Positions 1-7,885 of a stretch of DNA of 19,429 nt are shown in pieces. Every line of letters starts with the position of its first letter. The stretch's first letter is position 1. The translations under genes and the position numbers were made by a program. The notes beneath the pieces were generated by a model. It saw nothing but the letters and a program-made list of their open reading frames with translations. It made no database searches and was not told the origin of the DNA. The DNA is from Opitutus sp. (GTDB lineage Bacteria; Verrucomicrobiota; Verrucomicrobiae; Opitutales; Opitutaceae), in NCBI GenBank assembly GCA_009695065.1, contig SIBR01000056.1:1-19429 (forward strand), given 5' to 3'.

Positions 1-51
1 CTCCACCGCGGCGGCTTGCACCGGCGCGGCTGGCTTGATGTTTTTCTTCAC
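1..51 (-). CDS. Possible N-terminus of a divergent gene running off the left edge
   Basis: Reading the minus strand from a GTG at 51 to the window edge gives 17 codons with no stop: a short Lys/Ala/Pro/Val-rich peptide beginning V-K-K-N-I-K-P-A-A-P. Such compositions are common at the N-termini of bacterial proteins with basic tails. The upstream in-frame stop (TAA on the minus strand, near 85-90) would limit the start to this GTG or a nearby TTG. There is no recognisable domain and the stretch is very short. It could equally be chance coding. Confidence 0.2.
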   Translation of the reverse strand, partial: MKKNIKPAAPVQAAAVE

Positions 52-272
52 GGATGCTGGTTCTTCGGGTTTTCGACTCCCCAACTGCCTTTACTGGCAG
101 CGGCACCACCATCCACCAACTAACTTTTAACGGTCACCGGGGCGCTTCCAAAAATCGGCGCCACCTGCAACGATAGGGACGGACCGTAGAACGTACGGGT
201 TGGTTTTCACGAATGGCCTGCGATGGCAGCGGCAATGTTTCTGTGCTACCTGCCAGGACAGGCGGATTAAAA

Positions 273-293
273 GCAAAACCGCCGCGGTTTTGC
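273..293. repeat. Short palindrome GCAAAACCGC / GCGGTTTTGC
   Basis: Ten-base perfect inverted arms, GCAAAACCGC at 273-282 and GCGGTTTTGC at 284-293, separated by one base. The same two arms occur at 13935-13957 with a slightly longer centre. It may be a terminator-like hairpin or a small dispersed palindrome. There is no long T-run on either side, so an intrinsic terminator is not clearly supported. Confidence 0.45.
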
Positions 294-296
294 CGA

Positions 297-389
297 TAGC
301 CCGGATGCGCTCGTGGACCACGGCCGCCAACGAAATCCTCGCACAGAGAGTGGCTCCTCCCAGGCGCAGAGCGTGATGCATCCGGGCTA
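297..389. repeat. REP-like palindromic element bounded by TAGCCCGGATGC / GCATCCGGGCTA
   Basis: A perfect 12-base inverted repeat (297-308 and 378-389) encloses about 69 bases. Those contain further short complementary stretches, for example CGTGG next to CCACG near 311-321, and GCTC near the left arm opposite GAGC near the right arm. Its size and TAGCCC...GGGCTA ends resemble the elements at 4331-4403 and 11805-11880. It is probably one of a dispersed family of structured intergenic repeats. Confidence 0.55.
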
Positions 390-483
390 AAGGTACCGTG
401 ATGATACCACTCGTCCGGGGTTGTGCCGCCGCGCCGGAGCTAGATGATCCCCATTTCCAGCGCGCAGCACTGCGCGCCTCTCC

Positions 484-1398
484 ATGAACTCTCGCCTCCA
501 CGGCTTGATTGCCGCCCCCCACACTCCCTTTGGCCCCGACGGCGAAGTGGCCCTCGAGGTCATTCCCAAGATCGCCAGCCTGCTCGTCCGCAATGGCGTG
601 AAAGGCGCCTTTATCTGCGGCACCACGGGTGAAGGCCAGAGCCTGACGATCAGCGAGCGCCAGCGCATCGCGTCCGCCTGGCGCAAGGCGGCTCCGCCCG
701 AACTCAAGCTGATCGTGCACGTCGGCCACCTGAGCCTGGGCGAAAGCGTGGCCCTCGCGCGCCACGCCCAGGAAATCGGCGCCGACGCCATCGCCACCCT
801 GGCCCCGAGTTTCTTCCGTCCGCCCGGTGTCGCCGAACTGATCGCGTGGTGCCAGCCGATCGCGGCGGCCGCCCCCAAGCTGCCGTTCTATTACTATCAC
901 ATGCCCGCCATGACCGGCGTGAATATTTCGGCGACCGACTTCCTGACGCACGGGGACGGAAAAATCCCGACGCTGGCCGGCGTAAAGTTCACGCACGAGG
1001 ACCTGATGGACTACGGTCGCGCGCTCGAGGTGGCCGGTGGCCGCTTCACCATGCTGTTCGGGCGGGATGAAATCATCCTCGCCGGCCTCGCGTTGGGGTC
1101 GGCCGGCGCCGTGGGCAGTACCTACAATTTCGCCGCGCCGCTCTATCTGCGGCTCATCAAGGCCTTCGAGTCCGGTGACCTCGCGGCTGCACGCGCGGAC
1201 CAGAAGAAGGCCCGCGACTTTATCACCATCCTGCATCGCCACGGGGGACTGGGCGCCGGCAAGGCGGTGATGAAGATGCTGGGCGTCGACTGCGGCCCCG
1301 TCCGCCTGCCGCTGCGCGCCATGACCGCGGCGCAGGAAGCGCAGCTCAAGGCCGACCTCGAAGGCATAAAGTTCTTCGACTACGCCTGCCGTCCTTGA
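484..1398 (+). CDS. nanA: N-acetylneuraminate lyase (DapA/NanA aldolase family)
   Basis: Class I aldolase of the dihydrodipicolinate synthase/N-acetylneuraminate lyase superfamily, 304 residues, the usual family length. It is predicted to split N-acetylneuraminate or a close 2-keto-3-deoxy sugar acid into pyruvate and an N-acyl-hexosamine in the cytoplasm. Visible motifs are GTTGEG (residues 46-51, carboxylate-binding loop), the Tyr in YYYHMPA (Tyr138), the Schiff-base Lys in GVKFT (Lys168) and GSTYN (211-215). The GSTYN box and the preceding GRDE are typical of true sialic acid lyases rather than DapA, which is why I favour NanA. The substrate is still inferred. The ATG at 484 gives the expected N-terminus, and no strong Shine-Dalgarno is visible. 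It is the first gene of the cluster, 33 bases ahead of the transporter. Confidence 0.87.
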   Translation: MNSRLHGLIAAPHTPFGPDGEVALEVIPKIASLLVRNGVKGAFICGTTGEGQSLTISERQRIASAWRKAAPPELKLIVHVGHLSLGESVALARHAQEIGADAIATLAPSFFRPPGVAELIAWCQPIAAAAPKLPFYYYHMPAMTGVNISATDFLTHGDGKIPTLAGVKFTHEDLMDYGRALEVAGGRFTMLFGRDEIILAGLALGSAGAVGSTYNFAAPLYLRLIKAFESGDLAAARADQKKARDFITILHRHGGLGAGKAVMKMLGVDCGPVRLPLRAMTAAQEAQLKADLEGIKFFDYACRP

Positions 1399-1431
1399 TC
1401 TGATGGTCGTCAGCGCCGGGCCGGCGCCGCC

Positions 1432-2511
1432 ATGGCTTTCCCCATCATACCGTATCGTTGGCGAATCGTGGCGTTGCTGTTTTTCCTGTCAGTCCTGAAT
1501 TACCTGGACCGGCAGGCGCTCTCGGTGCTCGCGCCGACCCTGCGGGCCACCTTCGGTTTTTCCACGGTCGAGTACTCCTACATCGTGGCGACCTTTCTGG
1601 TCGCGTACACGATCGGCTACGTCTTTTGCGGCGCCGTCATCGATCGCATCGGCGTGCGGATGGCCGTGGTGGCGGCGCTGGCGATGTGGTCCGTGGCCGG
1701 GATGTTGCACGCCCTCGCCACGGGCTGGATCACGCTCGCCCTCTGCCGATTCCTGCTCGGCCTCGGCGAGAGCTTCAATGCCCCCTCGGGGATGAAGGCG
1801 ATCGCCGAGTGGATCCCCAAGCGGGAGCGCGGCCTCTGCACGGCGATTTTTTCCAATGGCAACATCGTCGGCGCGATCATCGCCCCGCCGTTCGTGGCGT
1901 TTGTCGCGCTGCGCTACGGCTGGCAGTGGGGCTTCCTCGCCACCGGGTTGCTCGGATTCTTCTATCTGATTTTCTGGCTCAAGTACTACAGCTCGCCCGA
2001 TGTTCAACCCCGGCTGTCGGCCGCGGAGCGCGACTACCTCGCCGCCGACGTCGGCGGTCCGGGCGGCGGCGCGTTGTCCGACTGGCTGGTTCGGCGCGGC
2101 TGGACGCCCGTCAAAGCCCGGCGGCGCATGCTGCTCGTGGCTGCGTGCATCATGCCGCTCGCCGTCGTGGCGGTGCATGCCACGTCCGCCGCGGTGGCGC
2201 TGGGACTCATCGCCGTGCTGTTGGCGGCCCAATCCTGCTGGAACACCAACCTGCTGACCATGATGTCGGAAACTTTCCCGCGCGAGCAGGTGGCCACGTT
2301 TGTCGCGCTCTCCGGAATCGGAGGCTCGATCGGCGGGATCCTTTCCACGCTGCTGGCCGGCACCGTCATCCACCGGGTCGGCTATGTACCGGTGTTCACC
2401 TGCCTCGGTTTTCTCCATCTCACGGCCTATTTTGTCATCACGCTGCGGGCCCTGCCGCGCACTCCCAGCCGGCCTGAAATCGGCCCGGCCGGAGGGCAAC
2501 TGGTATCATGA
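1432..2511 (+). CDS. MFS transporter of the acid-sugar/hexuronate (ACS) type, apparently missing an internal segment
   Basis: Inner-membrane major facilitator transporter, probably importing an acid sugar with protons. The N-terminal half is complete: LNYLDRQALSVLAP in TM1, the DRIGVR loop after TM2, and CRFLLGLGES in TM4. The protein is only 359 residues, against roughly 420-440 for this family. Around residues 195-210 the sequence goes directly from the central-loop AERDYL to AADVGGPGGG. In relatives as I remember them, these are separated by about 65-70 residues holding the end of the loop, TM7 with its DPVWWFYLFWLPK-like motif, and the start of TM8. The deletion is in frame and the reading frame is otherwise clean. 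It may therefore be non-functional or altered in topology. The gene lies 33 bases after nanA and 65 bases before a sialidase-like gene, so sialic acid or a similar sugar is the likely substrate. Confidence 0.8.
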   Translation: MAFPIIPYRWRIVALLFFLSVLNYLDRQALSVLAPTLRATFGFSTVEYSYIVATFLVAYTIGYVFCGAVIDRIGVRMAVVAALAMWSVAGMLHALATGWITLALCRFLLGLGESFNAPSGMKAIAEWIPKRERGLCTAIFSNGNIVGAIIAPPFVAFVALRYGWQWGFLATGLLGFFYLIFWLKYYSSPDVQPRLSAAERDYLAADVGGPGGGALSDWLVRRGWTPVKARRRMLLVAACIMPLAVVAVHATSAAVALGLIAVLLAAQSCWNTNLLTMMSETFPREQVATFVALSGIGGSIGGILSTLLAGTVIHRVGYVPVFTCLGFLHLTAYFVITLRALPRTPSRPEIGPAGGQLVS

Positions 2512-2576
2512 TGGAACCTTTCGCAACGAGTTGGCACACGCCGCCAAGGCCTTAAGCTGACCGTCACCCCCCCTCC

Positions 2577-3788
2577 ATGAATTCCGCCGTTTCCCGCCGC
2601 CACTTCCTGCGCACCGTGGCCACCGCCGCGCCCCTGCCGTTTCTGCTGGCCAGCGGAACCGGCGCTGAGACGCGACCCGCGACGACTTATCGGGAAAAGC
2701 CGCTGCAGCCCGGATTTGCCTTCAGGCTCATCCCCGTCGCCGAGGCCGACGAAAAGAAAGTGCGCAAGAGCGAGGCCAGTCTCGTCGAGCTCCGCGACGG
2801 CACCGTGCTGCTGGCCTACGCCAGCCATGCCGGCCGCAGCGACAACGATCGCGCGCCGCTCGTCGCCCGCCGGCTTTCCGCCGAAGGCCTGCCGCTGACC
2901 GACGAGCGCGTGATCGTGCCACCGCCCGAGGGCGGCTTCAACGCGATGTCGCCCGCCCTCCAGCGTCTGCCCGACGGACGCATCGGCATGCTCTTTAGTT
3001 ATCGGCAAAGTCAGAAAGAGGCATCGCGCCGATTCGTGGTCTCAAGCGACGAGGGCGAAACCTGGTCGAACCCCGTCATCGTCGCCGACGGACAGTACAA
3101 GACCGGCTGCCATGACCGCTTCACGGTGCATTCCTCCGGCCGGCTGCTCGCGCCCTGCCACTGCACCGAGGATTGGGACAAACACCATCTGCATGTGCGG
3201 GTGGGCCGGTCCGACGACCTCGGAGCGACCTGGCAATTGGGCGAACCCATCGAACTGCCATACGTGCGTTGGTTTAAGCCGGGTGGCGACGGTTTCGTGC
3301 AGGACACCGAATCCGGCTGCATCGAGCCTGGCATCGCCGAGCGCGCGGACGGCAGTCTCATCATGGCAATCCGCACCGCCATGGGTACCCAGTTCAAAAG
3401 TGAGTCCTTCGACCGTGGCGCGACGTGGTCCACGCCCACCAGCATGGAAGTCGTCAGCCCGGTGGCCCCGGCGCATATTTCGCGGATTCCCGGCACGAGC
3501 GATCTCCTCCTGCTCTGGACTTCGGACTACGACGCCAAGGCCCGGCTCTCCGGCGAGCGCCACACCATCATGACGTGCATCAGCAGCGACGGCGGACGCT
3601 CCTGGCCCCACGAACGCCGCAAGGTGCTCGCGCACGACCCGAGCCAGAGCCTCGATTACCCGAGTTTGCTCTACAAGGGCACCGAGGCGTGGATCACCCT
3701 GCGCCGCTCGACCGGCAAGGGTGTGCTCGCGGGTTTCACGTCCACGTCACTGATGCGCGTGCCGCTGGCGTGGTTTCGCACCACCTGA
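2577..3788 (+). CDS. Tat-exported sialidase-like BNR protein (paralog 1)
   Basis: 403-residue secreted protein with a twin-arginine signal (SRRHFLRT, residues 6-13, followed by a hydrophobic stretch) and a six-bladed sialidase-type propeller. Four Asp boxes (S-x-D-x-G-x-T/S-W) are visible at 156-163, 212-219, 277-284 and 336-343. Sialidase-like catalytic elements are Glu250 and Glu255 followed by Arg266 (second triad Arg spacing), Arg328 eight residues before the last Asp box (third triad Arg) and Tyr361 in a DYP motif. Where sialidases carry the F/Y-R-I-P motif with the first Arg, this protein has K-S-E-A-S (64-68). A GCHDR motif (177-181) is shared with paralogs. A sialidase/exo-glycosidase role is likely, but the exact sugar is uncertain. 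It is closely similar to the gene at 11990. Confidence 0.82.
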   Translation: MNSAVSRRHFLRTVATAAPLPFLLASGTGAETRPATTYREKPLQPGFAFRLIPVAEADEKKVRKSEASLVELRDGTVLLAYASHAGRSDNDRAPLVARRLSAEGLPLTDERVIVPPPEGGFNAMSPALQRLPDGRIGMLFSYRQSQKEASRRFVVSSDEGETWSNPVIVADGQYKTGCHDRFTVHSSGRLLAPCHCTEDWDKHHLHVRVGRSDDLGATWQLGEPIELPYVRWFKPGGDGFVQDTESGCIEPGIAERADGSLIMAIRTAMGTQFKSESFDRGATWSTPTSMEVVSPVAPAHISRIPGTSDLLLLWTSDYDAKARLSGERHTIMTCISSDGGRSWPHERRKVLAHDPSQSLDYPSLLYKGTEAWITLRRSTGKGVLAGFTSTSLMRVPLAWFRTT

Positions 3789-3796
3789 TTTTTTCC

Positions 3797-4249
3797 ATGG
3801 TCATCGACACCCTGGCCAATGCGGCCTCTTACCATCACCTCAGCCCCCGCTTCGCTGCCGGACTAAAATGGCTCACGCAGTTCAAGCCGGACATGCCCGA
3901 CGGTCGCACCGACATCGACGGCGACAACGTCTTCGCGCTCGTCCAGAGCTACGACACCGCGCCGGCCGGTCAGAAGAAGTTCGAGTCCCACCGGGTCTAC
4001 GCCGACATCCAGTACGTCGCCGCAGGGACCGAAGTGATCCCCTACGCCCCGACTTCGAGCCTGACGCCGACGATGGCCTACGACGCTGAGAAGGATTACC
4101 TTCTCTACACCGATCCAGCGACTTCTACGCCGCTTTTTCTGCCGCCGGGAAGCTTTGCGATTTTTCTGCCGCAGGACGGACACAAGCCCGGCTGCGTGAG
4201 CGGCGCGTCCGCCCGGATCAAGAAGGTTGTCGTCAAGGTTCGGGTTTGA
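3797..4249 (+). CDS. yhcH: YhcH/YjgK/YiaL family protein, NanQ-like
   Basis: 150-residue cytoplasmic cupin-fold protein of the YhcH/YjgK/YiaL family. The ATG at 3797, eight bases after the preceding stop, gives the family's normal length and its typical MVIDTL start. The frame is open further upstream but only as a shadow of the sialidase-like gene. Diagnostic motifs are FESHRVYADIQ (62-72, with putative metal ligands Glu63, His65 and Gln72) and FLPQDGHKPG (123-132, His129). The E. coli member of this family lies in the nan operon and has been linked to sialic acid anomer interconversion, from memory. Together with the adjacent NanA-like lyase it supports a sialic-acid-type substrate. Some family members instead occur in other sugar operons, so the assignment is not exclusive. 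Confidence 0.86.
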   Translation: MVIDTLANAASYHHLSPRFAAGLKWLTQFKPDMPDGRTDIDGDNVFALVQSYDTAPAGQKKFESHRVYADIQYVAAGTEVIPYAPTSSLTPTMAYDAEKDYLLYTDPATSTPLFLPPGSFAIFLPQDGHKPGCVSGASARIKKVVVKVRV

Positions 4250-4447
4250 GCGGCCTTCGCATTGGTTCCGTCCCAAAACATGTCACGCACTTCGAAATGA
4301 ATCGGGGGGCGATTTCGCCAAGGGCCAGGGTTTGTAGTCCCGCCTTTAGGCGGAATCCGAGCACTCCAGGCCTTCCGTTCCGCATGCGGGACGGAACTAC
4401 AAACTAGGAGCAACCAACCGCCCACACCGCAATTCCCGGAACCTTCC
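4250..4447. other. 198-base gap holding a structured repeat
   Basis: The gap separates the yhcH-like gene from the first FAD oxidoreductase. About one third is the palindromic element at 4330-4404. The rest shows no open frame or recognisable site. The following ATG at 4448 is preceded by GGAACCTTCC, a weak ribosome binding context. A fresh promoter for the oxidoreductase pair is possible but not visible. Confidence 0.5.
4330..4404. repeat. Cloverleaf-type REP-like element, GTTTGTAGT ... ACTACAAAC
   Basis: The ends form an outer stem (GTTTGTAGT at 4330-4338 against ACTACAAAC at 4396-4404). Inside are two hairpins: CCGCC-ttta-GGCGG on the left, and a long near-perfect palindrome on the right starting TTCCGT near 4375 and ending ACGGAA near 4396. 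The same layout of outer TGTAG/CTACA stem, left hairpin with four-base loop, right hairpin, and a CTCCA-containing linker is seen at 11805-11880. It is a dispersed structured intergenic repeat; activity as RNA or as a mobile REP unit is inferred. Confidence 0.65.
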
Positions 4448-6232
4448 ATGAACCCTTCCCGCCGCACCTTCCTGAAATCCGCCGCGACGCTTTCCGTCGC
4501 CGCGGCGGTGCCCGCCGCGCTGACTCGCGCGGCCACCAGCACGGCCGGAAGCCCGACCGCGCGTGAATTAAAGACCGACGTCCTGATCATCGGCGGCAGC
4601 CTCGGCGGCGTCGCCGCGGCGCTCGCGGCCGCGCGGATGGGCCGCCGCGTTATCCTGACCGAGGAGACCGACTGGATCGGCGGCCAGGCAACCGCCCAGG
4701 GAGTGCCGCCCGATGAGCACCCGTGGATCGAGGAATTCGGCCGGACGCGAAGCTATGCCGCCTTCCGCACCGGTGTGCGCGATTACTATCGCCGCCATTA
4801 CCCGCTCACTGACGCCGCGCGCGGCGATCGCATGCTGAACCCGGGGGCCGCCTGGGTCACCGCCTTCGCCTATGAGCCCCGCGTCGGTCTCGCTGTGCTC
4901 CACGAGATGCTCGCGCCGCATCTGTCGGCGGGACGCATCGTTATTCTCACCAGCCACCAGCCGACGGCCGTGGCAATGGAGGGCGACTTCGCCAAGGCGG
5001 TCACGGTCCTCGATCGACGGACCGGCGCGACGCGGGTGCTCGCCGCGCCCTACATCCTCGATGCCTCGGAGCTCGGGGAACTGCTCGAACTCGGCCGCGT
5101 CGAGCATGTGATTGGCGCCGAGTCCCAGACCGAGACAGGCGAACCCAATGCGCTCGAGGGCCCCGCGGATCCGCGCGACCAGATGGGCTTCACCCATTGC
5201 CTCGCGATGGACTATCTGCCCGGCGAGAACCACGTCATCGCCAAGCCGCGCGACTATGACTTTTGGCGGAACGCCAAGAACAAGAACAGCGGCCGGCCCA
5301 AGCTGCCCATCGTCGATCTTTTCGGCCACGCGCGCGACTACTTCGGCCGGCGCGTCAAGCCCGGCAGCTACATCGGGGCGCCATGGAGTTTTCGGCGATT
5401 CCTCTGCAAAACCAACTTTACGCCCGGCGCGTTTCCCAGCGACATCACGACGCCGATTTGGGGACAGAACGAATACCACGAAGGCGTGCTCTGCGGCGTT
5501 TCGGCAGCCGAGCGCACCCGGCACATGGCAGCCGCGCGGCAACTTTCGCTCAGTCTGCTCTATTGGATGCAGACTGAGCTACCCGATCCCGCCACGGGCA
5601 AGAATGGATTCCCCGGCCTGCGCGCCCGCGGCGACGTGTTCGGCACCGAGGACGGCCTCGCGCAGTATCCTTACATTCGCGAGTCCACGCGGATTCGCGC
5701 CGAGTTCACCGTCAAGGAAACGCACTTTCGCAATGATCGCGAGCCGGCGAAGTCCGGCCCGATCAAATTTGCCGACAGCATCGGCGTGGGCGGCTACCGC
5801 ATCGACATCCACAAGCCGGCCAAGGGCGGCCGCGGCAGCATGACCGAGTCGAATCACGGCAAGCACTGGTGCCAGCAGGTGCCGCTCGGCGCGCTGATTC
5901 CCGTGCGCGTCGAAAATCTCCTGCCCGCCTGCAAGAACCTCGGTGTCACCTCCGTGGTCAACGGCGCCTTCCGGCTGCATCCCGTCGAGTGGAACATCGG
6001 CGAGGCGGCCGGCGCCCTCGCCGCCTTCTGTCTCCAGCGCAACCTGCGGCCCCGCGCGGTCCGCAACACCCCGGCCCATCTGGCCGACTTCCAACGCGAA
6101 CTGGTCCGCCAGGGCGTCGAACTCGACTGGCCGGCCGGACACCGCGAAACCGGCCGTTCCTACTACAGCCATCACGACGTCGAACTGAAAGACATCGACA
6201 CCTTCTACTTCGGCGAAGCGGCAAGGCTCTGA
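4448..6232 (+). CDS. Tat-exported FAD-dependent oxidoreductase
   Basis: 594-residue protein of the FAD-dependent oxidoreductase family (PF12831 type). It starts with a twin-arginine signal (SRRTFLKS, residues 4-11, plus an Ala-rich hydrophobic core), so a folded, FAD-loaded protein is predicted to be exported to the periplasm. The dinucleotide-binding motif is VLIIGGSLGG (45-54), followed by the E at the end of the second strand (TEETDWIGGQ). GGYRIDIHKP (about 446-457) and a C-terminal NIGEAAGALAA segment (about 515-526) complete the FAD fold. Both motifs recur in the next gene. The substrate is unknown. Context suggests oxidation of a sugar or sugar acid, but this family is often annotated only generically. 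The gene has a clean frame, and the ATG at 4448 is the only start preserving the Tat signal. Confidence 0.84.
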   Translation: MNPSRRTFLKSAATLSVAAAVPAALTRAATSTAGSPTARELKTDVLIIGGSLGGVAAALAAARMGRRVILTEETDWIGGQATAQGVPPDEHPWIEEFGRTRSYAAFRTGVRDYYRRHYPLTDAARGDRMLNPGAAWVTAFAYEPRVGLAVLHEMLAPHLSAGRIVILTSHQPTAVAMEGDFAKAVTVLDRRTGATRVLAAPYILDASELGELLELGRVEHVIGAESQTETGEPNALEGPADPRDQMGFTHCLAMDYLPGENHVIAKPRDYDFWRNAKNKNSGRPKLPIVDLFGHARDYFGRRVKPGSYIGAPWSFRRFLCKTNFTPGAFPSDITTPIWGQNEYHEGVLCGVSAAERTRHMAAARQLSLSLLYWMQTELPDPATGKNGFPGLRARGDVFGTEDGLAQYPYIRESTRIRAEFTVKETHFRNDREPAKSGPIKFADSIGVGGYRIDIHKPAKGGRGSMTESNHGKHWCQQVPLGALIPVRVENLLPACKNLGVTSVVNGAFRLHPVEWNIGEAAGALAAFCLQRNLRPRAVRNTPAHLADFQRELVRQGVELDWPAGHRETGRSYYSHHDVELKDIDTFYFGEAARL

Positions 6233-6282
6233 GCCGCCCTCCGCCCTCCCTCCTCGGCCCTCCGCCCTCCGTCCTCCGTCCC
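6233..6282. repeat. Low-complexity CCTCCG-rich tract
   Basis: The 50 bases between the two oxidoreductase genes are almost pure pyrimidine/GC, made of imperfect repeats of CCCTCC and CCTCCG. The tract runs directly into the start codon at 6283 and leaves no purine-rich Shine-Dalgarno site. The second gene therefore probably depends on translational readthrough from upstream or on leaderless-like initiation. Slippage in the tract could change spacing. Confidence 0.5.
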
Positions 6283-7776
6283 ATGTCCTCCTCCCCCGTC
6301 ACCACCATCCGCACCCAAGTTCTCGTCATCGGCTCCGGCGCCGCAGGCCAGACCGCCGCCATCGCCTCCGGCCGCAACGGCGCCGACACGCTGCTGGTCG
6401 AAAACGCCGGTTTTCTCGGCGGCATCTCGGCCACGCTCCCGTGGCTGGGTTTCCACGACCGCGACTACCGGTTGATCGTGAAGGGCATTCCCCTGGAATT
6501 CTGCCAGCGGCTCCAGCAGGCGGGCGCCGCCAGTGCCCATGAATTCGACCCGAAGTGTATGTCGGGCATCAGCATCGATTCTCACTGGTGGAAAATCATC
6601 TTGATGCAGCTCATGCGCGAGGCCCGCGTCCGCCTCATGCTGCACACCCAGGTCGTGGACACGATTCGCGAGGGCGATCGGATCCGCGGTGTCATCGTGG
6701 AAAACAAGTCCGGCCGCCAGCGCATCGAGGCGGACGTCACGATCGATTGCAGCGGCGACGGCGACGTGGCCGCGCGTGGCGGAGTAAAATGGGAGAAGGG
6801 CCGCACCGCCGACGGGCTCGTCCAGGCGCCGACCCTCGTCTTCAAGCTCGGCGGCGTCAGTCGCGAGGGCTTCATCGCCGGGTGCAAAGATCCCGCGATT
6901 AACTATCGCGAGTGGATCGCGCCCTATCCGGAAATCCGCGCCAAGATGATGGCGCGGATCGATCGGATGAACGTCATCATCTGCGGCGGTTACGCCAAGC
7001 TCATCGAAAAGGCGCGCGCGGCCGGCGATTTCGAGGTGCCGCAATCGCGCGTCGTGGGCGTCAAGCTCCACCGGCCCGACGAATACCTCGTCGTCATGAC
7101 CCGCGTGCTCGGCCTCAACCCGATCGACACGCAGAGCGTGACCGACGCCTACGCCAAAATCTACGAGCAGATCCCGATCCTCGTGAAGTTTTTCAAGAAA
7201 TACGTGCCCGGTTTCGAGCAGTCGCACCTGCGCGAAATCGCTCCGATGCTCGGCGTCCGCGAGAGCCGGCGGATCATGGGCGACTACTTGCTGACCGGCG
7301 AAGATCTAATCGCCGGTCGCGTCTTCGACGACGCCGTGAGCATGGGCGGCTACCACATCGACATCCATCGTCCCGCCGGCACCTGGGTGGATTCGCACAA
7401 CGTCCGCGCCTACACGATTCCGCTCCGCAGCCTCATCGCCCGCGACGTGGACGGCCTGCTCATGGCCGGCAAGTGTCTTTCTGCCACCCACGAGGCGATC
7501 GCCTCCACGCGGGTCATTCCCATCTGCCAGGGCCAGGGCCAGGCGGTTGGCACGGTGGCCGCGCTGGCCGTCAAGGCCGGCGTCCCGGTCCGGAAAGTCT
7601 CCATCGCGCAGCTTCAGGAAACGCTCACCGCGCAGGGCGCCGAAATCGGCCGCACCGCGGGAGGGCCGAACCAGAAGGTCATCGATGAAGTGGGCCAGCT
7701 GCCGTTCGACGAACCGCCGACCACGGGCGACAAGGATCCCGTTACGGCCGGTGAGTCGTCATGGGTGAGGAAGTAG
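6283..7776 (+). CDS. Cytoplasmic FAD-dependent oxidoreductase
   Basis: 497 residues, no signal peptide. The N-terminal Rossmann motif VLVIGSGAAGQTAA (14-27) ends in LLVE (37-40), and NAGFLGGISA follows directly, as in PF12831-type oxidoreductases. GGYHIDIHRP and a C-terminal GQGQAVGTVAAL (about 416-427) parallel motifs of the preceding exported oxidoreductase, so the two are distant paralogs. An open frame extends upstream into the previous gene, but the ATG at 6283 places the FAD motif at the normal distance from the N-terminus. The substrate is unknown. The gene lies between yhcH-like/oxidoreductase and sialidase-like genes, so oxidation of an imported sugar derivative is the working idea. 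The stop is followed by a large palindrome. Confidence 0.84.
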   Translation: MSSSPVTTIRTQVLVIGSGAAGQTAAIASGRNGADTLLVENAGFLGGISATLPWLGFHDRDYRLIVKGIPLEFCQRLQQAGAASAHEFDPKCMSGISIDSHWWKIILMQLMREARVRLMLHTQVVDTIREGDRIRGVIVENKSGRQRIEADVTIDCSGDGDVAARGGVKWEKGRTADGLVQAPTLVFKLGGVSREGFIAGCKDPAINYREWIAPYPEIRAKMMARIDRMNVIICGGYAKLIEKARAAGDFEVPQSRVVGVKLHRPDEYLVVMTRVLGLNPIDTQSVTDAYAKIYEQIPILVKFFKKYVPGFEQSHLREIAPMLGVRESRRIMGDYLLTGEDLIAGRVFDDAVSMGGYHIDIHRPAGTWVDSHNVRAYTIPLRSLIARDVDGLLMAGKCLSATHEAIASTRVIPICQGQGQAVGTVAALAVKAGVPVRKVSIAQLQETLTAQGAEIGRTAGGPNQKVIDEVGQLPFDEPPTTGDKDPVTAGESSWVRK

Positions 7777-7848
7777 CTTTGGAGTGCGGCGACCTGGCGC
7801 CGCTTTTTTCAGCGCTGAAAAGCGGCGCCAGGTCGCCGCACTCCCCTA
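7777..7848. repeat. Near-perfect 64-base palindrome, GGAGTGCGGCG family (copy 1)
   Basis: Arms of 27 bases match perfectly: 7781-7807 beginning GGAGTGCGGCGACCTGG, and 7818-7844. The centre TTCAGCGCTG is itself palindromic. The same outer arms recur at 14898-15006 around a longer interior. It lies directly after the oxidoreductase stop and could act as a bidirectional terminator or mRNA 3' stabiliser. Its recurrence argues for a mobile or REP-like repeat. Confidence 0.75.
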
Positions 7849-7885
7849 TCGGCCAATCACCAGCTCCAGGCCCAAAAATTATAAC

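Larger units (their letters stand above)
52..483. other. Intergenic region upstream of the nanA-like gene
   Basis: I see no convincing gene here. A minus-strand open frame crosses the region but runs on antisense through the nanA-like gene and looks like its shadow. The stretch holds two palindromic elements, listed separately (273-293 and 297-389). No clear sigma-70 promoter or Shine-Dalgarno sequence stands out before the ATG at 484. Any promoter for the cluster would have to lie here, but I cannot place one. Confidence 0.5.

Noticed and set aside
60..175. Plus-strand fragment reading TAFTGSGTTIHQLTFNG, possibly part of a repeat-rich surface protein
   Set aside because: It is short, has no start or upstream support, and is followed by unlikely sequence to its stop.
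273..293. Intrinsic terminator
   Set aside because: The hairpin is good but no T-run follows on either strand.
127..1242. A 371-codon open frame on the minus strand
   Set aside because: It lies antisense to the nanA-like gene, shows no domain, and has the composition of a GC-rich shadow frame.
484..1398. Calling the first gene dihydrodipicolinate synthase (dapA)
   Set aside because: The GSTYN box, the GRDE motif and the neighbouring YhcH-like and sialidase-like genes fit the N-acetylneuraminate lyase branch better.
1489..2499. A 336-codon open frame on the minus strand across the transporter
   Set aside because: The plus strand encodes a clear membrane transporter. The antisense product is charged, repetitive and lacks motifs.
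3425..3796. Upstream extension of the YhcH-like protein
   Set aside because: It overlaps the sialidase-like gene in another frame. The family begins MVIDTL, exactly at 3797.
5869..6282. Upstream extension of the second FAD oxidoreductase
   Set aside because: The extension overlaps the first oxidoreductase and is Arg/Pro-rich shadow sequence. The ATG at 6283 gives the normal N-terminus.
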